Below are positions 1-12,300 of a stretch of 64,000 nt of DNA, piece after piece (position 1 is the stretch's first letter; every line of letters starts with the position of its first letter). The stretch comes from Bombyx mori (taxonomy: Eukaryota > Arthropoda > Insecta > Lepidoptera > Bombycidae). Below the pieces are notes generated by a model. It was not told the origin of the DNA. It made no database searches and saw only the letters and a program-made list of their open reading frames with translations. The position numbers and the translations under genes are program-made. Where the stretch lies: positions 5,396,501-5,460,500 of the forward strand of contig NC_085126.1 in NCBI RefSeq assembly GCF_030269925.1, given 5' to 3'.

Positions 1-993
1 AAAAGCGTAACAAAAATAGATCATTTCTATATTAAAAAATATCATAGTATTCTAAAAATAGTTTTTTTCTCTTCTTTTTTTTTTTACTTCAAACAAATCT
101 ATTTTTTTATTTATTATTTAATTAATAAGGCCCCTATTTTATGTACCAAAATTACGTATATCGTATAACTATTGAACAATTTTACATAATTTAAAAGCTA
201 CGAGCAATTTTAAGCGGCATTCTTTAATAGACCAGGAGGCCATTTATGTAACCATATTTTTTTACAACACACTTTTCGGAATATCATTAAAATGCTTGTT
301 AACATTTCGTGTATGTCACGTTATCATTATGACACATACTCATTACTCGTAGCCATTTCGTTGCAGTTACCAAAAACTTACAAACAAAATAATAATAAAA
401 ATATTCGAAACTCTACAGATGTAAGCACATATAAAAAAAAAATATAATTAATTTTATTTGGTATGTATTACAACATATTATTCGTGTTATTTATTATAAT
501 AAATTAAAAAAGAAATGAGTCACACTCATTCGCAGGTAATAAAAACAATAAAAACTGGGCGATATTACAACAATAATTATGCGTAAAGATTCTGAGGAAG
601 AAAAAAAACGAAAGTGAACACTTTCAGTGCTTGGTTAGATACACAAAAAAATTAATGGCCATTTTGTCGACATGATGCATCAATTAAAAATATAATCTGA
701 AATGTATAATTACTATAAAAATGGAAACACTCATTATAATATAATTTTATGAAAATATACGATAAAACCCACATCATATTTAAATAAATTATTTCGTGAT
801 ATTCAAATCCAGCATCAAGGTCAAGTAAAATGGTTATATGTACATACTTATGGTAGTTCTTTGATATGTTATCAAATTCAGACAAATAAATTAACAAAAA
901 AAAAAAACATATTGCATTTATGTCGTTGTAAAAAAAATACCAATATTTTATTGCAAAAATATAACTTTCTAGTTCTGATTATTTAAATCGCAT
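1..993. other. AT-rich intergenic DNA, no gene seen
   Basis: Very AT-rich sequence with A and T runs. The short open frames here are low in complexity and show no domain or exon-like structure. I see no repeat family shared with the rest of the window. Confidence 0.6.
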
Positions 994-1328
994 CTTTAGA
1001 ATTGAAGTGGCTTATCTAAAAATTAAACTTATTAAACTTTTAATTAGAATGAGTTTTATACTTTGAACGACTTTTAAGCATGCATTCTATCAGTTTATAA
1101 AATTAAACTTTTAAAATTAAAAATTAAATTTAAATTTTAGTCTAGAAAAGGACAAAGTACACTTTCCGTCTCTTATAAATCAAGCGCATACCTGACAGTT
1201 TAAGGTACCTATGCGCTTTAAGGCTTAAACTATTAAAATCGAAACTGAAAAATTATAATTATTCAATTACGATTTTGACCTTTACCAAAAAACTAGAATT
1301 TTGAATTAAGCCACTTTAATTCTAAAAG
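994..1328. mobile_element. Candidate MITE with short terminal inverted repeats
   Basis: The sequence at 994-1014 (ctttagaattgaagtggctt) returns inverted at 1307-1328 with about two differences, bounding 335 bp of AT-rich DNA. A smaller inverted pair around aagcgcata lies inside. The size and layout suggest a non-autonomous DNA element, but no target duplication is clear and no second copy was found here. Confidence 0.4.
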
Positions 1329-3200
1329 TGCTATATATTTTTTAATATGCTCTTATAAAATAATTGTTCTAAAATGATATTGCGGTAAACCTGAACTATG
1401 GTGGTCTAGCGTTAAATATTTTAGTAGAAATATTTTATGCGGATAAATCGTTGTAATTATTATGTACTGTCCAATATTTTATTTATTTATATATAACATT
1501 AATTTTACGTAAAAAAATGCGCTTTCTCGTAAGTCTGTTTGTTTAACTATATATTGTTTTATGAGATTAAATATAAAAATGCATATTTTACTGGTTCACG
1601 TGCTGCTGTGATATGACTAGGTGGATAGGTAATAGACCGACAAAACGAAATGTTACCAGCAATTAAAGTTATTGAAACACGTAACATGAGGCATATTTAA
1701 ATTAGGATATCGTGCAATTTTATCTGTAACGTTCACTCAAAACCAAAGATGATCGAAACCAAATATTAATAAAATTCAAAAATTGCGTTGACTTGTACAA
1801 TTGTGTAGCTGAAAAAGAAACATGTTTGTTATTATAAATTCGCCAGTGCTTTAAATTTCATTATTCTGTGTATGTGTTTGAACATTTATCAGTCTATTAC
1901 CTTAGGAATAAAATGTATTGTGAAAATATTTCTCATAAAACTTTCAATGTACATTAAAATTGTACTTTGTCAAGCATTAAAAAAAAACATTTTCACGAAA
2001 TCTTTTCTGATTCATTTTTGTTTTGTTTGAATTTTTTTTTTTGTATTTTTTTTTTTACTTATCTCCCAATCTTGATTGGAAAAATAATTTTGTTAATATG
2101 CCAATGTAACTCGAAGAAAACTCTTAAAGAGCAAGAAAAAAAAACGAATATATCATATATTTTTTTTTCAAATTTTATCAAATAAGATTTCGATATTGCA
2201 GCACACACTAAAATTAATTTAAAACGAATTAAGACAATGTAGATGTCATAAAACTGCCTTATTGTCGCTGTATTTATAAAGTAGAAAAAAAAATTTAATT
2301 TTTTTTTCACTAACCTAACATATTTATTATTTTCTACAAGATAAGTTGTTTCTGAGGTAGATTTAATTTTTTTACAGTCCTATTAACCTAAAACAAAAGA
2401 TTAGAATTATATACATATTACTACGATTACAACATCGGATCTCTAGTTTACAGTTCTATCCGTGCTGTGAATAGACATCAAACATAAAAAAACAATAATG
2501 AAGATTCCTTAAAAATTAACATGTGATTTAGCACATTATATGTGTCAGGACTACCACTTAGCAAGTGGAAACTTTAGAAGAATCATTGCATTATAATATT
2601 ATTCAACGAAAGCGATAAAAAAAATTTATTTTTTTATGCATAAAAAAACTGAAATCCCTGTCTGTAACGTTTACAAATCGCCAAAATGTGATCGTAAAAA
2701 AAAAACTTGTGATTTCTGAACAGCAAAGAAACATAGAAATTAGGTGCCAGTTTTTTTACTCATTGACTTTTTTTCAAACTAGACTTAAACAACTATACCA
2801 TACAAAATAGAAACATTTCCTTTTTTTTTTAAGTTTTATAAATTACCTTTTAATAATCATTAGTATGTTGCTGGATTTTTAAGGCACCTAATTAAAAATA
2901 GTTTTTTTTAATATTATATATACAATCACCTGACACCAAACACACTCTTAACACATTACTACACAAATTACATAAATTTGGCTCATAATCCTAAAACATA
3001 CGCCAAAACAAAAACTATTTTAAAATTAACATTTCGAAATGTAAATTTTAATGTTGAAATAATTCCCATGTGGTCCGACACAAATGAAATCAAAAATTTA
3101 CAAATAAGGCTTTTCCGAATGATCCGACAAGCAAAATTATACTATGAAACTGATTTTTTTGCATTGAATTTTTTGGCACATTTTTAATGATATTAATGAA
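1329..3200. other. AT-rich intergenic DNA, no gene seen
   Basis: Long A and T tracts without convincing coding frames. The open frames at about 1967-2310 consist largely of Phe, Lys and Ile from homopolymer runs and are not genes. Confidence 0.6.
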
Positions 3201-4065
3201 ATTTTATTTAAGTATACATTTTGCTGATCAGACTCGACCTACTTTTTTTCCAAAGCAATTTAGCTTCTGAGATAATTTTCTTCATCATGTTTATTGCACT
3301 TTTCTAGCTCAACGTTTCTGAGTTTGGGCTTCAAATTCATTCTGAGTATAGAAGGAAACTGAACCCTGATTATAAAGCCTTCATTACTCTGTACAGAACA
3401 CTTAACATACGGATGATACACTCATAACTTTAATGCAGATCTGATGTTATATTGGCAGTACTTACACTTAATTTTAATTGAAAGACACATGCTCTGTTGT
3501 GTTTTATTGCGCGTAAAAGCGACAAGCCTCTCTGAAACATATTATAATAGCCTGCCGCCTTCAAGAGCCATGTACTTTCAAGACACCTGCAAGACATCTG
3601 CTCGACATTACATTGCTGCCAACCCAAAGAAAACTCAAACGGTCTGATATCATCTAACTAACTGTATTCCACCTAGCTCACAGAGTTGGTCCCATTTATA
3701 CTCCATAAAACGTCATACATGTACGCTATAAATAAACATTATACAATTCCGAAAGTACATACACGACTAGATCACATATTCATGTAGAATTCGGAAACAT
3801 TTTGGTATACCTGAATGTACAAATATACAATTTGGCAATTTTAACATGAGGATAGTTACCTCCATTTTTCAATAACTAGCATTTAAGGTCCAATATCAAG
3901 TCCAAAACTTTTTGTATTACTACTGCACTCAGACTATTTACAAAAATAGTCCACATTACCTAATGAGGTAGTTCGGTATTCAGTAAATGCAGAAATCTCA
4001 CCCTTGAGTCTTGACTAATGCATTGCACTCAGCTATTTGTTTGTCACTCAAGTAAACCTAGAGTG
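3200..4065 (-). other. Probable 3' UTR of the PLAG-like gene
   Basis: No coding frame is convincing here. Read on the minus strand, canonical AATAAA hexamers occur at about 3290-3295 and 3203-3208, 0.8 kb after the PLAG stop codon. The stretch is therefore best explained as the 3' untranslated region. This is inference; the transcript end cannot be fixed from sequence alone. Confidence 0.4.
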
Positions 4066-5586
4066 CTAGTGCGGTGGGGGTGGTGGTTTTGGCGGTTTCG
4101 GGCTCTGTGCTGTCTGAAAAGCCTGTGTGAAAGCTGGCAAGCGTTGTTGCTGAACACGACCATCTTCACCTGAATAAGAAGGCTCCCTATCATCCAAGAG
4201 TCCCAAAATCTGGCTCGACAGGCCTGAAGGGCCTTCACCTGGATCGAGCAGTCCATAAGATTCAACATTTTCTGAAACTATTAAATCTTGTGGGCTCAAA
4301 TATGAAGGATTCCAAATTATTGGTGGGTACTCAACATTCTCAAGGAGGTCACAATTTTGTGATTGCGTTTCTTCTTGTTTAATGTTCAAAGAATCCTTAA
4401 TATCCAGTGGCTCCACTTTTATTTCAGATGGGTCTAATGGAGGTATTTCCACAATTATGTCAGTAGAGGGCACACGTGTTCTACCCTCTGGGGTGGTCAC
4501 CTTTGGTGATGGTGGCTTCCAGATTCCAAAGTCTGTTCCTTCTAAAGCAAACTCACTATATGTTTCCTCAAAAGCAGATGCCTCTGGTGGTGGTTCACTG
4601 GATGTACCAACAGCAGCAGATTTCCAAGATTCATCAGGATGTGCATTTTTAACATGGCGAACCAAGTGATCTTTTCTCCCAAACTTTTGTGGGCAGAACG
4701 GACATAAGAAATCACGTCTACCTGTATGCACCACTAAGTGCCGTCTAACATCCTTAGCTGTAAAGAACCTTCGCTCACAGTAGCTGCAAGTAAACTTTTT
4801 ATCAGTCTCACTTTTTAAAGTTCGACTGCCAGTGTGCACCTTCAGATGATAAACAATTTCCTGCCTTGTGCTGAAAGTGGCATTACATATTTTACATTGC
4901 AAATTCCCTTCTTCCGCTGAGTGCAATGCAACATGTTTGCGGTAACTCAAGTTAGATGTGTATGACTTCCTACAATCAGGTCTCTCACATGTATAAAATT
5001 TCTTAATAGGATTATGGACTCTGACATGATTGGTGAGATGATCCTTCCGATTGAATGTTTTACCACAAACATTGCATGCAAATGCTTTAGCTTCACTGTG
5101 AATGAGCCCATGACGAGCAAGTTTGAACCTAGTATTGAATCGCTTTTCACACAAATCACAAGAGAAAGGCAGCTCACCTGTGTGAGACAATACATGTTGA
5201 TTTAGTTTTCCTGGGCTGGAGAAGCGCTTGTCACAGGTACTGCAGACGTGCCGCTTAGCATGGTCCCGACGGCCTTTCCTGGTACGTTCAGATGCGGGAG
5301 GCGGCTCGGCAGGGGCGGGCGTGGCCGGCGCTGCCGCGGCCTCTGTGCGGGACCGAACTCCACCCAGGGTTGGAACTCGACGCGGTACCTTCACCGTGCG
5401 AAATGTAGCTTTGACTCCGCTCGGACCAGGAGCGCTCACGGTCACGTAATGCAGCTTAGAAGGCAGCTCTTCGGCGGGCGGCGCTACGAACCTCTTCTGC
5501 GGGGCGGGCGCGCCTTTGGCGCGCGCCTCCTCGGCGTGCTCGGGGCCCTGCTCGCCTTCTCGGGGGTTCGGTGGTGGGCTGGCCAT
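4066..5586 (-). CDS. PLAG-family C2H2 zinc-finger transcription factor
   Basis: Single-exon frame of 506 residues. Seven C2H2 fingers occupy about residues 113-320: five spaced CX2C, finger 4 with a longer CX4C, and finger 7 ending HX4H. The sixth and seventh contain RRFFTAKDVRRHLVVHTG and QKFGRKDHLVRH, and the seven-finger count and these signatures match vertebrate PLAG1/PLAGL proteins, which are nuclear DNA-binding activators. After the fingers come short acidic and SUMO-type motifs (IKVEPLD, IKQEE), as in PLAG1. The N terminus is rich in Pro, Ala and Glu; the C terminus ends in a run of prolines. The ATG at 5586 has G at -3 and G at +4, and an in-frame TAG lies at 5611-5613, so this is the first usable start of the main frame. 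The 5' part is GC-rich and CpG-rich. A DNA-binding role is firm from the fingers; target genes are unknown. Confidence 0.93.
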   Translation of the reverse strand: MASPPPNPREGEQGPEHAEEARAKGAPAPQKRFVAPPAEELPSKLHYVTVSAPGPSGVKATFRTVKVPRRVPTLGGVRSRTEAAAAPATPAPAEPPPASERTRKGRRDHAKRHVCSTCDKRFSSPGKLNQHVLSHTGELPFSCDLCEKRFNTRFKLARHGLIHSEAKAFACNVCGKTFNRKDHLTNHVRVHNPIKKFYTCERPDCRKSYTSNLSYRKHVALHSAEEGNLQCKICNATFSTRQEIVYHLKVHTGSRTLKSETDKKFTCSYCERRFFTAKDVRRHLVVHTGRRDFLCPFCPQKFGRKDHLVRHVKNAHPDESWKSAAVGTSSEPPPEASAFEETYSEFALEGTDFGIWKPPSPKVTTPEGRTRVPSTDIIVEIPPLDPSEIKVEPLDIKDSLNIKQEETQSQNCDLLENVEYPPIIWNPSYLSPQDLIVSENVESYGLLDPGEGPSGLSSQILGLLDDREPSYSGEDGRVQQQRLPAFTQAFQTAQSPKPPKPPPPPH

Positions 5587-5610
5587 CTCGCGCTCATCTT
5601 TGCTCACGCT

Positions 5611-5691
5611 CTACTTCGCCGTTCGAGGATCGCGCTTCGGGGCGGACTCAGTTCCACAGCGGCTGCTGTTCGTCGCGATGGCAGAAAACAT
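5611..5691 (-). promoter_or_regulatory. Upstream ORF in the PLAG-like 5' leader
   Basis: A 26-codon frame starts at an ATG with A at -3 (5689-5691) and ends at a TAG (5611-5613), 24 bp before the main ATG and in the same frame. If the leader is transcribed from beyond 5691 it would act as a translated uORF. There is no evidence that the peptide itself matters. Confidence 0.4.
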
Positions 5692-5699
5692 TTCTGTCA

Positions 5700-6216
5700 C
5701 ATTGACGGTCCGAAGGCACTTTTTCGTATTCGTGTCACATGGTTCTCGCGGAATTTCTCGGGTTCGGAAACCTATTTCTTGAAGAAAGTTTTGATGTTAG
5801 GCTCCGTTAGCCTTACTTTTATTGAAAAAATGGAAGAAATGTCTTAAAACTAATAGAAAATCACTTTTATGAAAGAAATACGTAGCGCTTGACATCAAAA
5901 TCACGAAATGTCAAAATAATGAATGAAGCCAAAAGCCAAAGCCATGTCAAAAAAAGTCCGCCGAATCGTCAGCTGTGGTCCGATGACCTATTGAAATGTT
6001 TTTTGAAATTATTCCACGACGTGGATTCTAGGCTTTTAGTCAAATCTTTAGTTCATTATAGTAAATTTGTAGGGACCGAGAATCAAATTCATAAAAAACT
6101 GGGACTCAAAATGGAACATTAACCATTATTTATTAATATTGATGTGGCAAACATCCAAGCCAAAATATAGATGAAAGAATTAGATTAGTCAAAATTATAC
6201 GCAAAATAGGAAAATC

Positions 6217-6251
<35 letters not shown>

Positions 6252-6836
6252 CCCGTAACTCTTTTGGCAACCTTTCATTTTCCAACCTTCTGACAACCAC
6301 CACTTCTAATACACTTAGAGCAAAATGAATCATGTATATTAACGTATTAACGAATATGAAACTGACTATGTAACTCGAAATTCACCTTGTCGCAATATCC
6401 TAGAAAATAGTAATATACCAATATCAATATTCTTCGCAGTACTTTTGACCACCAAACCACATTGGTGTACTTACCCCATCCGCGTATATTTAAATATATT
6501 ACTAATCAATTCACTACAGATAAGTCTACCGTTTCTTTGGAAATAAACTGGAACTCTGTATAATGTTCCGTATACTTAATTCATTCCTACAAACGTCGGA
6601 CTTCCTCCCATTAGCGTGTACTTCTGACATGTTCACTTACTGACAAATATACTACCATTCACAGGTCTTATAATTGTGGAAGCCATGTGCAGTCAATTAT
6701 CAAAATTATTAAAATAATATACTTAATGCCATAATTGTTCAGTAGGAGAAACAAGTAAATTACTTTGAAAAATCTACATTAAGGTTTAGCCTAACAATAT
6801 TATAAGTGGTAACTTTGCAGACACAATAAATGTGTT
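5700..6836. other. Region upstream of the PLAG-like gene
   Basis: This stretch should contain the PLAG promoter (just above 5700), but no TATA or initiator can be assigned with confidence. A small open frame at about 5889-6122 lacks domain similarity. An (AT)n microsatellite lies at about 6219-6247. Otherwise AT-rich with no feature seen. Confidence 0.4.
6219..6247. repeat. (AT)n microsatellite
   Basis: About fourteen uninterrupted AT dinucleotides. Confidence 0.9.
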
Positions 6837-6839
6837 CTA

Positions 6840-8045
6840 ACTTTTAGGCATACCTGATGGTGAGTGGTCACCGTCGCCCATGGACTTCAGCAATGTCAGG
6901 GGCAGAGCCAAGTCGCTGCCTACCGTTGAGTATTCTCCACAAGCCTCGTTTGAAGAAGGACAAGTCATAGCGCTCGGGAAACACCGTGGAGGGGAAAGAT
7001 CTCTGGAAACGCACTGTGGATGAACCCAGTGGCTCCAAGTTGTATGAATGAACTCTACTCCGATGGCAGGGGTGTGATAGTAAAAACCAAGTATTCCGAT
7101 ACTCGTGGAAGGTTTCAGGGATACTTCTTGGAATTGTGGCACCACGACAAAGGTGTCCTTCTTCGCAGTGAATGCGTAAACCTGTGTCTTTAACGAGTTG
7201 AATTGAACTAAGTTCGATTCACCCCACTCGGAGATTCGCCCCAGAGAGTTCTCCACTTCAGACACAAGTTTAGATCGTCTCTCTTGCACCACGCTCCGAG
7301 AAAGACTCTGATGGCCGATATATCGCGCATCCCCCGTGCCGTCATCTGCATAGCAATGCATGCCATGAATAGATAGCATGTCATTGATATACAGGATGAA
7401 AAGCGTGGGGAAGGGCATCGAACCTTGTAGAACGCCGGCGTTAATGGTCATGGTATCAGAGCAGCCACCGTCCGCTCCGCCCATCTAAAAAGCTAGCGAT
7501 CCACTTGTAGTTTCGACAGAAGTGCCCTATACCAGACCCTGTCGAAGGCCTTCGCGATATCGAGGCTCACAGCAAGAGCCTCGCCCTTACACTCCAAGGC
7601 TTCAGTCCACCTGTGAGTAAGTTATACAAGAAGATCGCCGGCTGAGCGACCGTTACGGAAACCGTATTGTCGGTCACTGATCAGCTGGCGATCCTCAAGA
7701 TACTTCAGGAGTTGTGTATTTATTATTCGCTCCATCACCTTGGAAAGCAAGCAAGTGATCGCGATAGACCTATATCTCGATGGGTCCGACTGGTCACCCT
7801 CCTTGGGGATAGGGTGGACGTGGGCGGTCTTCCATGAAGACGGAACCCTGTTAGTACCTACCATACGAGAGGCGATACAAACGCGTTAGCGCAGGTGTTA
7901 ACTTAGGGACGCACGTTTTCAAAACCACTGCAGGGATGCAATCTGGCCCACTCGATTTATGGACGTCCAGGGCCTGGAGCTTCCGCCTGACTGCACACTG
8001 TGTAAAGCAGATCTTAGGCAGAGAGCTATCACACCAGGGATGTTG
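6840..8045 (-). mobile_element. Decayed LINE, reverse-transcriptase part (BMC1-like family)
   Basis: Minus-strand frames, broken by shifts and stops, encode a non-LTR reverse transcriptase. Read in order they show a KSSGPD motif (about 7960), WKTAHVHPIPKEGDQSDPS (about 7800), the YGFRNGRSA block, an INAGVLQGS-like block and the CYADD catalytic box (about 7350). Around 7080-7040 the frame jumps directly to the C-terminal tail, implying an internal deletion. The 3' end stops within the terminal CACTCACCATCAGGT sequence that also ends the copies at 42841, 23351 and 36949. The family name is tentative; the RT assignment is firm. Confidence 0.85.
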
Positions 8046-9335
8046 GGTGGTTTTTTTATGTTTGAAAGATTAGGTGGCCCGAAGGCCTTTGCAGTTCCAC
8101 CAGGACCGGTGGGCGAGCAAAGGCTCAGCCAGGAGGGGTGGGATTTCCTAACAACTGCCCGAGCGCCTCCGAAGGAGACCTAATAACTCAAGAGCAATTG
8201 CTTCGCGAATTAATCTACTACCGGATCGGAATCGCGACCCGCTGAGAAGATCTGGCGAGAAACTCAGCGGGCTGATGCATGGGTTAGGTTGCACGTCGAC
8301 CTCTTTGTCGAGTTCGACGAATACGGTTACCAGGGTCCCTAAGCCTGATCCTAGTATTAAAGCTGAAGGCGTCTAATGGAAAGGCTATTTGATCTGATGG
8401 ATCCGTAAGGACGTGTCTAGGGCGTCGACGGTGACTGGCCACTGCATGATCAGGATTAGAGGAGTAGTCAGCGGCGGCAACGATAAGGCGATTATCATGA
8501 CGCATAGCCTTATCGAAGTACCGTTCCGACACTGAGTTCATGTATTTCCGAATTGATTCGAGGCCCAGGTCGTCGTGTAGGTCAACGTTCCTCACGAACC
8601 ATGGAGCCCCGACAGCTAACCTGCAAAAGCGGGATTGTAGGGATTGGAGGGTGTCTATGTTTGTGTGGGCCGCGTGAGCGAAAACCACACTCGCGTAAGT
8701 CATGACCGGCCTTATGCAAGTTTTATAAAGTGTCACCTTGTTCCGAAGGGACATTTTACTCCGCTTACAGATCATGTGGTAGAGTTTACCGAGAATAAAC
8801 GCAGCACGGTCGCGGACTGATTTTATATGCGGGCGGAATGTCATCGATGCATCCAGGGTAACGCCTTGACCTTCCTGGCCCAGGGTATGGTCTAACGAGA
8901 GTAATCGACGGTGTGACATGCTTCCTCCTAATCCGGGTGGAGCTTCCTCTCCGAAATAACACCGCAGTACTTTTCGCTGGGTTGATGTCTATGCGCCATT
9001 TTCGGAACCACTGTCCTAGGGCTACGGTTACGCTCTGACGCTTCTTCGCAATTAGGGACTTGTTTCTACTCGAATAGTAAGCAGTCGTGTCGTCGGCAAA
9101 TAAAGCTAACTGGGTCGACGGCGACCGGAATATCGTTGACAAATAAGCTAAATAGGAGGGGCGAATTGGGTGGTGTGGCACCCTTGTCATCCATAGTGAA
9201 GTCCGAGGGGAAGAGTTTGACCAGGAGGTCAGCCCAGCCTTCTCTTTCGCAGCGACTAGAAAGCACGGCTCCCAGAGGTATAGCCTTTCAGTCGCTTACC
9301 AATTCTGGCTACGTGCTCAGACTTCGTCTTGGCAA
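8046..9335 (-). mobile_element. Decayed jockey-like LINE, RT C terminus and 3' UTR
   Basis: Minus-strand frames encode the end of a jockey-type reverse transcriptase: LALFADDTTAYYSSRNKSL at about 9100, then QWFRKWRIDINPAKSTAVLF, and after a frame break the thumb region (RDRAAFILGKLY, YKTCIRPVMTYASVVFAHAA). A stop at about 8284 is followed by a 3' UTR with the block gagaaactcagcgggctg and a short A run at about 8050, where the older LINE at 6840-8045 begins. Its 3' UTR recurs at about 53155-53430. It is 5' truncated and inactive. Confidence 0.85.
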
Positions 9336-12300
9336 TAGTCCTCTAATAGGACCTAGAGGTGGCGTTATTTGTGTTTGTGTGCTTAGTTTTATCCGTGAGT
9401 ATGCGGTGGTACTATGTTACTTATTTCTTTTGACAAAACTGAACTATTATGAAAACTGGCTTTAGCCAATTTATTGGGAGTTGCATTAAGATTATTGCAT
9501 TGCATTAAGATGATATTCACGGACTGCACTATAATGAATCTAAAAAAATCCTCATGGGTAAACGTAGGCGTATCACATTTTGAATTAAATAGTGTGTTTA
9601 ATATTTGTAAATGTCTGAAGTATGTACTTATATCAGTATTCAATGTGGAATTCGCGCTGTTTTCAAGATTATTTTTGTCAGAAATTTCTGTTACCACCTG
9701 TACCTGCAGATTTAGTTATATTTAAGTCCTTGAGTTTAAATAATTTCTTTGTTAAGATTGTGACAGGAAGCGGCTAGCACACTGCCATGTTAAAAAATTA
9801 TATCCATATACCTACTTTATTGTTAATAATCTTTTAAATAATTATTTATTATAATTTAGTATAATCATCAAGTTTTGGTTCAAAAAATCTGAAATTAATG
9901 TTTCGAGCATTAATGAGAAAACGAAAGAAACTTTTTATGACTAAATGATTCTTAATTTTCGCTATACTAGTTATTTAAATATGATTTTTGTTATCTTAAG
10001 AATCAAAATCTGAAATAAGGTGTCAACGGTGACCCTAGCAATCTACAAAGTTTCAGTGTCACAGGAATTTGAGGGTGATTTAATTCTTCTACCCAAGAAA
10101 TCTTAGCGCATAAATAGTGACAAGAATATTATAATGCCGGCTAATACTATGCGATATCTTGCAAAAAAATAATATTATTGGTTTCTCGTTTGCTTTTTAT
10201 CCATTTTGATTATAAACAAAAGAGAATTAAGGTCACTAATCAATATGCAGACGTAAGCCTAGATGAACCTAGCTTGATAATTACAGTCACATTCATCAGG
10301 TGTATGATGATCCTAAATGGTATAATTGCAAAGGGGATTGCCCACTCTCCATAGTGTGCTAGGCCCAAGGTGGACATTAAATATTACTATAAAAATGGAC
10401 TGATTCAAATTCTTAAATGTATTAGATATCTAAAAAATATATTGAAATTGACGCCACTATTATAAAAAATATAATAAAAATAAAAAACTCGTTTTGAGGT
10501 TAATTTTCTATATAAATACCTCAAGAACTTTTCTTTTTTTAATGTTTAAGATGTTCCTAATGTATTTTTATCCAATTGTAGTTATTAGGGTATAAAAAAC
10601 ACACATACTTCTTTAAATATCTATATTATTCTATATTTTCTTCATCTTCATACACAATTAGTAAATCATCTAAAAATAGCACAGGAGAGCATATACACGG
10701 TTTTAAATCTCGGTCAGGTTAAAACCACAATTCACACAAAGGTTTTCAGCCGTAGTATGAAACGTTATTGATAAAAGCAAAATAAATCGAAGAAAAATCA
10801 AAACACATCCATTTTGAACGCAAGCACAACACTGAAGTTAGGTCTATGAAGCACAAGCAGCAAGCGAAGTGCATGGAGTTAATAAGTACCTACAACTGGA
10901 GTGCTGTCTAATGCCGAGAAATCGGTCTCGAAAGAGAATACTTTTTGGTCGCGGTGTCCTTGTCTAATATGGTGACCATATAATTTTTTTTTATAGGATA
11001 AAATTATACACATGCGTCAGTTTTGAATTTACCTTAAGTAATTCTGTGTAACCCTATGTAAATACAAAACACGTGCTTGCAACGTTTTATTTATGTAAAT
11101 TCAATTCTAAACATTGCTTCGTCGTCATGGTGACTTTTTTCCGACGGTTTTTTTTTGAAATTGCTGCGTTGTCGAAAATCGCACTGAAAAGAGCACTGAG
11201 TTTTATTACAAACATCATTACCTCAGTTCTATTACTTAAACTTCCTCAAACTCATGTTTAACGTCCGAATACTCAACCGCGACTTAAATAATATATTATG
11301 TTGAACTTAATTACGCAATTCCTACTTTAATGTACTGGCTAAGTGGGCCGTGCAAATTAATATTTGACACACTGCAACACACATGGTCTGTGCGTATCGG
11401 GTGCTCTTTTCTTACATTCACATCTTCAATTGATTTAAAATTGCTTGTATTTTTACTTCTGTGCTATTTTCATGACACGTGTATATTAAGTCTACTAGTT
11501 ACATTTTAGGAAATAAAACACAATGGGTAATAAAATGAAATGAACTCAAATTCATTTATTTGTTATATGTAGACAATTAAATAACTCTTAAATGACAAGT
11601 CAATACACATAACACGATACACATAGTACTTGATCTCTATTTACAAAATATTGGTTATATTATTATTATTAAGTTCAGTTAATTTTCTGTAGTCTTATAA
11701 TATAACATTTCCTCTATATTAAGTAAATTCTTTTTTTTCAACGTAATACATAATTTATTTTAATCAATATCTAAGTGGACCATGAGTATCATTAAAATTT
11801 CGCAATTTAAATTTCAATTCAATTAAAAATCGCCATTTTTCTTTAATAAATCTAAAATCGACTTTATATTTACAATTACTATTTCGCGACTTTTAAGTTT
11901 TTGTTTCAATACCTTAACATCTTGTCGTAATTTTGCTTTTCTTGGGGTATTTTTTATTTCTTGCGTTTGAGTACTTGATTCTTCTTGTTTGACCTTTATA
12001 TAGAACAGTTTCCAGAAATTCTAACGTCATATTTACTAGAAGATCCTTCTCGTTCGCTTAACGTCAGGCAAATGATATACATGCTTGCGTGCGACGCTAT
12101 TCAATACAATAAAAAAGTTCAAAAAATACCACGTGATGGCTCTTATAATATGAAAAATACATTGCAAAATTATAGTTTTCACGATTGTTTTTTCAAATTT
12201 AGTATATGACATAGATTAAGTACAATTTACAAGACAAATGGTATTAAATATTATAATGAGAAAAAATATCTCACATTTTAAAAATATATGCTCACACTAG

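Noticed and set aside
652..2310. Several short frames in AT-rich DNA
   Set aside because: Composed of residues expected from A/T runs, with no domain or exon structure.
4066..5607. Longer PLAG frame starting at 5607
   Set aside because: That codon is GTG, which is not a normal start in an insect; the first in-frame ATG after the upstream stop is at 5586.
5889..6122. 77-codon open frame divergent from the PLAG gene
   Set aside because: No domain, no ATG at its 5' end, no splice context; treated as chance.
11985..12209. 74-codon open frame
   Set aside because: Starts with a non-ATG codon, no similarity that I recognise, AT-rich context.
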